Made by a program: the position numbers and the translations under genes
Shown: piece by piece, positions 19,870 through 27,237 of the stretch
How the letters are laid out: every line of letters starts with the position of its first letter
Numbering within the stretch: the stretch's first letter is position 1
Assembly (NCBI RefSeq): GCF_052076105.1
Contig: NZ_CP197245.1
Coordinates: 3,720,001 to 3,784,000 of the forward strand
Direction of reading: 5' to 3'
Source: Tardiphaga sp052076105
Lineage (GTDB): Bacteria > Pseudomonadota > Alphaproteobacteria > Rhizobiales > Xanthobacteraceae
DNA length: 64,000 nt
The notes under the pieces: generated by a model
Database searches by the model: none
Told to the model about the DNA's origin: nothing
What the model saw: only the letters and a program-made list of their open reading frames with translations

Positions 19870-20095
19870 GGTGGCGTCAACCCGGCCGGTGCGATGCGGT
19901 GAGCTTGCCCCGTAAGCCCGCCTGTGACTTCCCCTGAAATCAGCGATAAATCATAGGCTGGAGATCGTCAACGAAAGCCAAACGACGAAGTGACGACGCT
20001 TTCGTGACGAACTTGATTTCAGCCAGACAATCGCCATTTTTAAAGGCAGGCCAATACCCTTTCACGTTCACCACCATGATGAGCTTTCCCGCACG

Positions 20096-21559
20096 ATGCC
20101 CAGCCTGTCCGAACTCGTCGAAGAAGCGCGGCTGTCTGCGCGCGCATTGCTCGATTATGGCGACGGTCTGTTCAATCCGACGGTGCGGCTCGGAGTCACA
20201 GGCCTGTCGCGCGCCGGCAAGACGGTCTTCATTACCGCACTCGTGCATGGCCTGACGCGCGGCGGACGCTTTCCGGTATTCGAGTCGCTGGCCACCGGAC
20301 GCATTGCAAAAGCGCGTCTTGCGCCGCAGCCCGACGATGCCGTCCCGCGCTTTGCCTATGAAGAACATCTGCGCACGCTGATCGACGAGCGCCGCTGGCC
20401 GAACTCCACCACCGATATCAGCGAGCTGCGTCTGGTCATCGACTATCAGCGCGCGAGCGGCGCCGACCGCACACTCACGCTCGACATCGTCGACTATCCC
20501 GGCGAATGGCTGCTCGATCTGCCGCTGCTCAACAAAAGTTACGAGGAATGGTCGGCGGAGAGTCTTGCACTGTCGCGGCAAGGACCGCGCAGGACGCTGG
20601 CGGCCGCGTTTCACACACATCTCGCCACGCTCGACGCCAAGGCACCGGAGAACGAGCAGGCGACGCTGATCGCAGCGAGGCTCTTCACCGACTATCTGCG
20701 CGCCTGCCGCGACGAACGCTTCGCCATGAGCCTGCTGCCACCGGGCCGGTTCCTGATGCCCGGCAATCTTGCGGGCTCGCCGGCACTCACCTTTGCGCCG
20801 CTCGACGTCGCCAGCGATGGCAGCGCACCGGATGGTTCGCTGTGGGCGATGATGAAGCGACGCTACGAGGCCTATAAGGACGTGGTCGTCCGCCCGTTCT
20901 TTCGCGATCACTTCTCCAGGCTGGACCGGCAAATCGTACTCGTCGATGCGCTCTCCGCCTTCAATGCGGGACCCGAAGCACTGCACGATCTCGAAGCGGC
21001 GCTGGCCGGCATTCTCGATTGTTTCCGCATCGGCCGCAGCACGATCCTCAGCACGCTGTTCCGCCCGCGCGTCGATCGCATCCTGTTTGCCGCGACCAAG
21101 GCCGATCATCTGCATCACCTCAGCCATGACCGGCTGGAGGATGTGCTCAGGCGCACCGTGACCAAGGCAGTATCGCGCTCGGAACTGGCCGGTGCGTCGG
21201 TCGATGTCGTCGCCATCGCTGCAGTGCGCGCGACCAAGGAAGCGCTGGTGCAACGCGGCCGCGACAAGCTGCCGTCGATATTGGGAACGCCGATCGCCGG
21301 CGAGGTCGCCAATGGCGAGACCTTCGACGGCGAGACCGAAGTCGCGACCTTCCCAGGCGATCTGCCCACCGATCTCGATGGCTTGTTCGCCGGCGGTTCT
21401 TTCAGGGGCCTCTCGACAGATGCCGCCGACAAGGCCGACTATCGCTTCCTGCGCTTCCGCCCGCCGCTCCTCACCCGCGACGGCGGCGAGGAGCCGGCGC
21501 TGCCTCACATCCGCCTCGACCGCGCGCTCCAGTTCCTGATCGGAGACAGGCTGCAATGA
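20096..21559 (+). CDS. YcjX-like P-loop protein
   Basis: A 487-residue YcjX-family nucleotide-binding protein. The Walker A motif is GLSRAGKT at 36-43, LTLDIVDYPGEWLLDLPLL is a Walker-B-like block, and ATKADHLH is the guanine/adenine-specificity-like motif. In other proteobacteria ycjX is paired with ycjF and belongs to envelope-stress regulons; the molecular function is unsettled. Its stop overlaps the start of the ycjF-like gene by 4 bases (ATGA), so translation is coupled. Confidence 0.9.
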   Translation: MPSLSELVEEARLSARALLDYGDGLFNPTVRLGVTGLSRAGKTVFITALVHGLTRGGRFPVFESLATGRIAKARLAPQPDDAVPRFAYEEHLRTLIDERRWPNSTTDISELRLVIDYQRASGADRTLTLDIVDYPGEWLLDLPLLNKSYEEWSAESLALSRQGPRRTLAAAFHTHLATLDAKAPENEQATLIAARLFTDYLRACRDERFAMSLLPPGRFLMPGNLAGSPALTFAPLDVASDGSAPDGSLWAMMKRRYEAYKDVVVRPFFRDHFSRLDRQIVLVDALSAFNAGPEALHDLEAALAGILDCFRIGRSTILSTLFRPRVDRILFAATKADHLHHLSHDRLEDVLRRTVTKAVSRSELAGASVDVVAIAAVRATKEALVQRGRDKLPSILGTPIAGEVANGETFDGETEVATFPGDLPTDLDGLFAGGSFRGLSTDAADKADYRFLRFRPPLLTRDGGEEPALPHIRLDRALQFLIGDRLQ

Positions 21560-22584
21560 CCGACCGTACGCGCCGCCCGGCCACGTTCCGGCTCGACGAT
21601 CCCCACGTCACCGTGATGGACGCCGACGAGGAAGCCGGCCGCCTCGCCCGCGGCACCATCCGCATCACGCCCGAAGCCGATCCGATGGCGATGCCCGTGG
21701 TGATCGACGAGCCCCTGCGGCCGGTCCGTACCGGCTTCCGCTGGGGCACGCTGTTCTGGACCGGGCTCGGCGGCCTCGTGCTGCTCGGCACAGGTCTCGG
21801 CGTCACGCAACTGGTCCGCGACCTGTTCGCGATCAATGACGGCCTCGGCTTTCTTGGCCTCGGCTTCGCCGCGCTGGTCAGCATCGCACTGATCGCCATC
21901 ATCGCTCGCGAGGCGCTGAGCCTGATGCGGCTCGCCACCATCGAGAAGCTGCATGCCCGCGCGCTGGCCGTGATCGCCAGCGACGACCGCGCCGAGAGCC
22001 GCGCCGTCCTCGCCGACCTGCTGAAACTCGCGCATAGCAATCCGCGCCTCGCCCGGGCCCGCACGGCGCTGCAGGGCCACGCCGACGACATCATCGACGG
22101 CGCCGATCTCATTCGCGTGGCAGAACGTGAATTGATGAGCCCGCTCGACATCGAAGCACGGCGCCTCGTCTCGGTCGCGGCGCAGCGCGTCTCGGTGGTG
22201 ACCGCCGTCAGCCCGCGCGCCGTCGTCGATGTTCTGTTCGTCGCCGCTGCCGCGATCCGGCTGGTCCGGCAGCTCGCAAAACTCTATGGCGGCCGGCCGG
22301 GAACGCTCGGAATGATCGCACTGATGCGCCACGCCGTCAGCCATCTCGCCATCACCGGCGGCATGGCCGCCAGCGACAGCATGATCCAGCAGGTGCTCGG
22401 CCATGGCCTCGCGGCGAAACTCTCGCAGCGGCTCGGCGAAGGCGTGCTCAATGGCCTGCTCACGGCCCGCCTGGGCCTCGCCGCCATCGACGTGACGCGG
22501 CCATTGCCATTCACAGCGCTGCCCCGCCCGCAGCTTGGCGACCTCGCAAGGGATTTGCTGCGGAAACGGGATGGGGAGGAATAG
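21556..22584 (+). CDS. YcjF-like DUF697 inner-membrane protein
   Basis: A 342-residue TIGR01620/DUF697 protein. Two transmembrane helices lie near residues 65-110, followed by a soluble domain ending with a hydrophobic block around SHLAITGGMAASDSMIQQVLGHG. It is translationally coupled to the YcjX-like gene. The last ~240 bases of this gene have a degraded second copy at 24001-24222. Confidence 0.88.
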   Translation: MTDRTRRPATFRLDDPHVTVMDADEEAGRLARGTIRITPEADPMAMPVVIDEPLRPVRTGFRWGTLFWTGLGGLVLLGTGLGVTQLVRDLFAINDGLGFLGLGFAALVSIALIAIIAREALSLMRLATIEKLHARALAVIASDDRAESRAVLADLLKLAHSNPRLARARTALQGHADDIIDGADLIRVAERELMSPLDIEARRLVSVAAQRVSVVTAVSPRAVVDVLFVAAAAIRLVRQLAKLYGGRPGTLGMIALMRHAVSHLAITGGMAASDSMIQQVLGHGLAAKLSQRLGEGVLNGLLTARLGLAAIDVTRPLPFTALPRPQLGDLARDLLRKRDGEE

Positions 22585-22600
22585 CCGACCTCGGCATAAT

Positions 22601-22690
22601 GATCGTAGGATGGGTAGAGCGCAGCGAAACCCATCACGGTCGCGTTTCAGGTGATGGGTTTCGCGAAGATGCTCTACCCATCCTACGATC
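22601..22690. repeat. 90-bp inverted repeat (GTAGGATGGGTAGAGC family), copy 1
   Basis: The arms 22601-22620 and 22671-22690 are a perfect 20-base inverted repeat, and a second nested pair is GCGAAACCCATCAC/GTGATGGGTTTCGC. A related element is at 45397-45499. It lies between the convergent ycjF-like and RidA genes and can also act as a terminator. Confidence 0.85.
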
Positions 22691-22693
22691 CTG

Positions 22694-23086
22694 TTAAACC
22701 GCCGCGATACAATCCACCTCCACGTCGAACGGACCATGCCATCCCGCAACGATGAAGAAGCCGCGCGCCGGCGGATCGCTGGAGAAGTAACGCGCATAAA
22801 CCCGATTGATGGTTTCGAACTGATCGGCCCTCGTGCAATAGATATTGCACTTGATCACCCTGTCGATCGATGAGCCCGCAGCCGTGAGGCACAGTGCCAT
22901 CTGATCGAGAACAATCTCGATCTGCTGTTCCAGCGGAAAGCGCCTGATCTCCCCGGTCTCGGGATCATAGGGCGGCAGTTGCGAGACATAGACGAGATCG
23001 CCATAGCGCACGGCCAGCGCGACAGGAACCTTCCGTGCTTCGAAATAGGATGAGAACGGTTCGACGCGAATGAACTGTGCCTGCAT
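22694..23086 (-). CDS. RidA-family (YjgF/UK114) protein
   Basis: About 130 residues from the ATG at 23086 (MQAQFIRVEPFS), chosen for its GGGAGCGGAA site; longer in-frame starts extend to 23122. DLVYVSQLPPYDPETGEI and the late Arg in DPPARGFFIVAGWHGPFDVEVDCIA match the family, and that Arg is the substrate-binding residue of deaminating RidA proteins. RidA hydrolyses reactive imine/enamine intermediates in the cytoplasm. It is divergent from an ArsR-type regulator, which is its likely controller. Confidence 0.82.
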   Translation of the reverse strand: MQAQFIRVEPFSSYFEARKVPVALAVRYGDLVYVSQLPPYDPETGEIRRFPLEQQIEIVLDQMALCLTAAGSSIDRVIKCNIYCTRADQFETINRVYARYFSSDPPARGFFIVAGWHGPFDVEVDCIAAV

Positions 23087-23215
23087 GTTTCCGCTCCCGG
23101 TTGCCATTATTGATCGCATCATCGCACGGGCGACGGCCGGCGCCGGGCCAATTGGTTCGGCGCCGGCCGAACCGACGGGAGTGGCGGATTATCCGGCGAG
23201 CCGCTACGCTGGGCT

Positions 23216-23983
23216 ATGGTCGCCTCCGCAAACATGGTCGAAGTCGCAGCGCTGGTTGGCGATACGGCGCGCGCGACCATGCTTGCGGCACTCATGGGAG
23301 GTCAGGCGCTCACGGCAACCGAACTGGCGTTTCAGGCGCGGATATCCCGCCCCACCGCGAGCGAACATCTGGTTCGGCTGCTCAACGCGCGATTGATATC
23401 GGTGACCCCGAGCGGGCGGTTTCGTTACTATCGGATCACATCACCGCTCGTGGCCCAGATGCTGGAAAGCATGATCGCCGTCGCGGCTCTGGAAATGCCA
23501 CCGAGGCATCGACCGCGTTCAGCGCGCGATGAAGCACTGTGCCTTGCACGCAGTTGCTACGATCACATGGCCGGACGGCTCGGCGTTGCGGTCGCGGACG
23601 CGTTGATCGCGCAGGATTACATGCATCTGAGTGCAGATGGCGGAGCGCTCACCGATACAGGCCACCGCTTCCTCTGCGACTTCGGAGCCCGGCTTGAAAC
23701 CGACCGCCGCAGCAAGCGCATCTTCTGTCGGGCCTGTCTGGACTGGAGCGAGCGGCGCTATCATGTGGGCGGATTGGTCGGCGCCGAGCTTCAACGGCGG
23801 TTTCTGGAACTCGGATGGGTTGCCCGAACGGGCGCGACGCGCGCCTTTAAAGTCACGGATGCCGGCAAGATTGAATTGAAAGATATGTTTGGCGTCGATC
23901 TGGACGTCGCATCCATCAATCGCGATCCTTCCGCCTCGCCAGTTGGGAGAGAGCAGTCAGCGCGCCGCCAGCTGAATGCGTGA
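23216..23983 (+). CDS. ArsR-type winged-helix transcriptional regulator with C-terminal domain
   Basis: A 255-residue regulator. The N-terminal ~90 residues form an ArsR-type winged helix (GDTARATMLAALMGGQALTATELAFQARISRPTASEHLVRL, shortened). A longer C-terminal part has a FCRACLDWSERRYHVGG block with two Cys that could bind a ligand or metal. It is divergent from the RidA gene. The final ~9 codons (QSARRQLNA) are read from a stray antisense copy of the GT39 gene end, so the native C-terminus was probably replaced when the locus rearranged. Confidence 0.82.
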   Translation: MVASANMVEVAALVGDTARATMLAALMGGQALTATELAFQARISRPTASEHLVRLLNARLISVTPSGRFRYYRITSPLVAQMLESMIAVAALEMPPRHRPRSARDEALCLARSCYDHMAGRLGVAVADALIAQDYMHLSADGGALTDTGHRFLCDFGARLETDRRSKRIFCRACLDWSERRYHVGGLVGAELQRRFLELGWVARTGATRAFKVTDAGKIELKDMFGVDLDVASINRDPSASPVGREQSARRQLNA

Positions 23984-24000
23984 CGGCACAAACATCTCGG
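23953..24000 (-). pseudogene. Remnant of the 3' end of the GT39 glycosyltransferase gene
   Basis: About 48 bases closely match the true gene end at 25516-25562. Read on the minus strand they encode EMFVPSRIQLAAR and a stop, against EMSVPTRIQLAAR in the intact gene. Only the last ~14 codons are present. Confidence 0.75.
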
Positions 24001-24222
24001 CCATCACCAGGGCATGACCGCCTGCGACAGCATGATTCAGCAGGTCCTCGGCCACGGCATCGCAGCAAAGCTCTCGCAGCGGCTCGGCGAAGGCGTGCTG
24101 AACGGTTTGCCAACCAAGGCTTGGATTGACCGCCATCGACGTGACGCGACCGCTGCCGTTCACGGCGTTGCCGCGGCCGCAGCTTGGCGATCTGTTGGCA
24201 AGCGGGATGGGAAAAGAATACT
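24001..24222 (+). pseudogene. Degraded copy of the 3' end of the ycjF-like gene
   Basis: Matches 22346-22584. The frame encodes DSMIQQVLGHGIAAKLSQRL, then EGVLNGL as in the intact gene, after which a 2-base deletion shifts the frame; a further deletion lies near the end. Over the first 94 aligned bases I count about 12 mismatches. It has no start and cannot be a functional gene. Confidence 0.8.
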
Positions 24223-25472
24223 TAGCGCAAAAATTTTGATCTCATCGACTGTTCGATAAAGGCCACCGCCGTCGCCACGCCCGCCTCGCCGGAAATCCGT
24301 TCGCCGATCGTTGTTGCTCGTTCTTTCATGCGTGCGCTGCGCGTCGCGTTGAATGCAGTGACGAGCGCGTCCACGTCCAGGTTCTTCCGCTTCAACGGTG
24401 CTGGTCCCGCCCCCAGTTCGGCGACCCGACGCGCCCAAAATGGTTGATCTCCGAAAAAGGGGCAGACGATCGTCGGCAAGCCGGCGCGCAGCGAGGCCCC
24501 CGTGGTGCCTGCCCCTCCATGGTGGAATGCAGCGCCCACGTGCCTGAAAAGCCGATCGTGCGGCGCAGACGAAATGACATGGACATGATCCGGGGCGTCT
24601 GTCACCTGCAGCGCTCCGCCGCCCGTCGCTAACAATCCACGCTGACCTGTTTTGGCCAACCCCTCGATGACGCTTCGAGCAAGGGCAACAGGATCGACAC
24701 CTGGCATACTACCAAAGCCGACATAGATCGGCTTTTCCCCCTTGGCCAAAAATTCACTCAAAGGCTTTGGCACATCCCAAGCCGCACCTTCGTCAAGGAA
24801 CCAATAGCCTGAAACGACAACCGACCGATCCCAGTCGGCAGGCTTCGGTAGGACGCTCGGACTATAGGCGTATATCGTACCAATAGGTCCGCGTCCGGCC
24901 CTACGGCCTCCGAGCCCGAGGGATCCCTCTCGCCATTTGCCCAGCATCGCTCCGAACAGCATCTCCGCGCCATGCAATGACAGCAGATGGCTGACCTTGT
25001 TCAGCGGCCCCAAACGGGACACGGGAAGCATCGGACTTGGGAACGCCGAGGTTGGCGTGAAGCCGGGAAGCGGTGACGCCAGGATCGTCGGAACTTCAAG
25101 CTTTTCGGCAATATGGGGAGCCGCAATCGATTTTGGATGATAGAGAATAAGATCAGGGGTAAATGACTTTACGACCTGCCACTCCACATCCAGCAGCCGT
25201 CTTATCAGCGGACGTACATGTTTCAATAGCCTGAAACCCGCGCTGAACCCCGCACCGCTTGCAATTGCTGCTTTGCCTTCGGACGTGTCGAGCAACGACA
25301 GTATCTCACCGGGCAGCGGCGCAAATGCGACTCCTGTCTTGCCTGCAAAATCAGCGAACTGTTCCGGTGCAGCAAGTTGTACCTCATGCCCGTGAGCCAT
25401 CAGGCCGCGCGCGAGAGCGAGATACGGCTGGACGTCACCTCGTGTCCCCAACGTCTGGATGCAAATACGCAT
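24222..25472 (-). CDS. UGT-type glycosyltransferase (GT1, sterol glucosyltransferase-like)
   Basis: A 416-residue GT-B enzyme. The N-terminus MRICIQTLGTRGDVQPYLALARGL and the donor-binding block FHHGGAGTTGASLRAGLPTI (followed by VCPFFGDQPFWA) match the UGT80/sterol 3-beta-glucosyltransferase branch. It transfers a sugar from a nucleotide donor to a lipophilic acceptor; the acceptor is unknown (hopanoid, sterol or a xenobiotic). Codon use looks a little less GC-biased than its neighbours. It sits inside the rearranged segment between the degraded ycjF copy and the intact GT39 gene, so it is a likely acquired cargo gene. A GAAGGGAACC site supports the start. Confidence 0.88.
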   Translation of the reverse strand: MRICIQTLGTRGDVQPYLALARGLMAHGHEVQLAAPEQFADFAGKTGVAFAPLPGEILSLLDTSEGKAAIASGAGFSAGFRLLKHVRPLIRRLLDVEWQVVKSFTPDLILYHPKSIAAPHIAEKLEVPTILASPLPGFTPTSAFPSPMLPVSRLGPLNKVSHLLSLHGAEMLFGAMLGKWREGSLGLGGRRAGRGPIGTIYAYSPSVLPKPADWDRSVVVSGYWFLDEGAAWDVPKPLSEFLAKGEKPIYVGFGSMPGVDPVALARSVIEGLAKTGQRGLLATGGGALQVTDAPDHVHVISSAPHDRLFRHVGAAFHHGGAGTTGASLRAGLPTIVCPFFGDQPFWARRVAELGAGPAPLKRKNLDVDALVTAFNATRSARMKERATTIGERISGEAGVATAVAFIEQSMRSKFLR

Positions 25473-25519
25473 AGGTTCCCTTCATGCTTCGCTATATCAG
25501 GGAGCAGGGCGACGTAATC

Positions 25520-27118
25520 TCAGCGCGCCGCCAGCTGAATGCGTGTCGGCACAGACATCTCCGCCAGCGCAGGCCAGCGATAGAATGGTGTATCAGGCGC
25601 AGGCGTCAGGTCCGGCGTCCAGCCCGTGAGCTTGTCGATTGCATAGTGCTTCATGGCCGTGCCGCGCCAGATAGTGTCGACTTCGGCAACGGGCGTGAGC
25701 ACCGCGCTGGTCGTCGCCAGCAATGGACGGTGGTTGTCCGCGGTCTGTGCGATGTAGAGCCCGGTGTGACCCTTGATCCTGTCCATGCCGGGATCGCGGA
25801 AGCCGATGAAACGCGCGCGCTCGTTGACCTGCACCACCGGGACCTTGTCCTTGAGATGCCAGCGCAGCATTGCATAGGTGCGGTAGTCGGTCGTCGCGAT
25901 CCAGGTGGCGCCGGTGGTCTTCATCTCCGCCAATGCGCGGTCGGCCAGCACCTGATAGCCGCCCTCCCCGCCGAGCGGATCGTTCTTGCCGATCAGGTTC
26001 CACGGCGCGGCCACGCTATAGAGGAAGACCAGCACCACCAGCGGAATCCCGGTGGCGATGGCGGCGATGCTCCAGCCATGGGAGGCACGCACCATGCGCG
26101 GCGACCAGCCGTCGCCCGGCAGTTTCGTCAGGTTGATCGCCGCCGCAGCGATCCCGGCAGGCCACAGGAACATCGGCCAGGTATCGCCGACCCGCAGCGT
26201 CAGCGACTTCCATGCAAAGTAAAAGAACGGCACCAGCACGCAGGTAGCGAGCAGGATAGCGACCGGTTCGCGGCGCCGATAGCCACGCCATGCCGTAACG
26301 ACAACCGCGGAGAGAATGACCGGCATCAGGATGAAGCCAACCTGACCGAATTGCAGGCCGAGAAAATCACCGAGCGTGCGCAGCGATGCCTCGTTGTTCG
26401 TGGTGGCGCGGATGAACTGGAACCTGAACGACGCCCAGTCGTGGCCGGCATTCCAGATCAGAACCGGCGACGAGATCGCCAGTGCGATCAGTACGGCCAG
26501 CCATGGATACGGGCTGCGCAACCAGCGCCCGCGCCATTCCGGCACCAGCATGAATGCGAGAATGCCGGGCACGAACATCACCACCGTGAGTTTGGACAGC
26601 AGTGCGAGGCCGCCGAAGGCACCGGCGACGAGCCACCAGCGTCCATCGTGGCTTTCGGCCAGCCGCACCAGCGACCACAGCATCGCCATGGCGAAGGGGA
26701 TCAACGCGACGTCCGGCGCGACCTTGGCCATCAGCAATCCATAATACAGCGCCGCTTCCGACATCAGCACCGCCATCAGCACCGCACGCAGATCCTGCGT
26801 CACGCGGCGAACGATGTCGGCGAGTAGCAATTGCATCACCGCCATCGCCACGATACCGGAGAAACGCGCGCCAAAATTCGTGTCGCCGAAGATCAGCGTG
26901 CCCGCACGGATGAACCATGAGATCATCGGCGGATGATCGAGGAAGGACAGCACGCTCTCCTTCGACCACGTCCAGTAATAGGCCTCGTCGGTGCGCAGAT
27001 CGAACAGCCCGGCATAGACCAGCCGCATCGCGGTCAGCGCGACCAGCAATGCACCGATCGCCCACAAGGCACGGCGGGAAACATTCCGATCGAGGTAGGG
27101 GTCGGGAAAAGACGTCAT
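25520..27118 (-). CDS. GT39-family (ArnT/PMT-like) membrane glycosyltransferase
   Basis: About 532 residues from the ATG at 27118; an upstream ATG at 27187 is possible. The first loop has FDLRTDEAYYW, the acidic catalytic motif of dolichyl/undecaprenyl-phosphate sugar transferases, followed by about ten to eleven membrane segments and a soluble C-terminal domain from about 400. It should move a sugar from a polyprenyl-phosphate donor to an envelope acceptor at the periplasmic face. It is divergent from the cyclase fusion gene. Its 3' end was duplicated at 23953-24000. Confidence 0.88.
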   Translation of the reverse strand: MTSFPDPYLDRNVSRRALWAIGALLVALTAMRLVYAGLFDLRTDEAYYWTWSKESVLSFLDHPPMISWFIRAGTLIFGDTNFGARFSGIVAMAVMQLLLADIVRRVTQDLRAVLMAVLMSEAALYYGLLMAKVAPDVALIPFAMAMLWSLVRLAESHDGRWWLVAGAFGGLALLSKLTVVMFVPGILAFMLVPEWRGRWLRSPYPWLAVLIALAISSPVLIWNAGHDWASFRFQFIRATTNNEASLRTLGDFLGLQFGQVGFILMPVILSAVVVTAWRGYRRREPVAILLATCVLVPFFYFAWKSLTLRVGDTWPMFLWPAGIAAAAINLTKLPGDGWSPRMVRASHGWSIAAIATGIPLVVLVFLYSVAAPWNLIGKNDPLGGEGGYQVLADRALAEMKTTGATWIATTDYRTYAMLRWHLKDKVPVVQVNERARFIGFRDPGMDRIKGHTGLYIAQTADNHRPLLATTSAVLTPVAEVDTIWRGTAMKHYAIDKLTGWTPDLTPAPDTPFYRWPALAEMSVPTRIQLAAR

Positions 27119-27237
27119 CGCCGAGCTTTTCGGCGGACTTCGCCATGCTGTCAACTTGTTGACTTTACTGCTGGATAAGGTCTGCACGCGCGCAGCGCCG
27201 GATGGCGTCCGGGCGCATCTCGCCGTAGGGTTTCGCC

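Noticed and set aside
19940..21556. A 538-codon minus-strand frame opposite the YcjX-like gene
   Set aside because: Antisense shadow; the plus-strand frame has a Walker A motif and coupled downstream gene.
24014..24259. An 81-codon plus-strand open frame after the ArsR-type gene
   Set aside because: It is the decayed 3' fragment of the ycjF-like gene with a frameshift, not a new gene.
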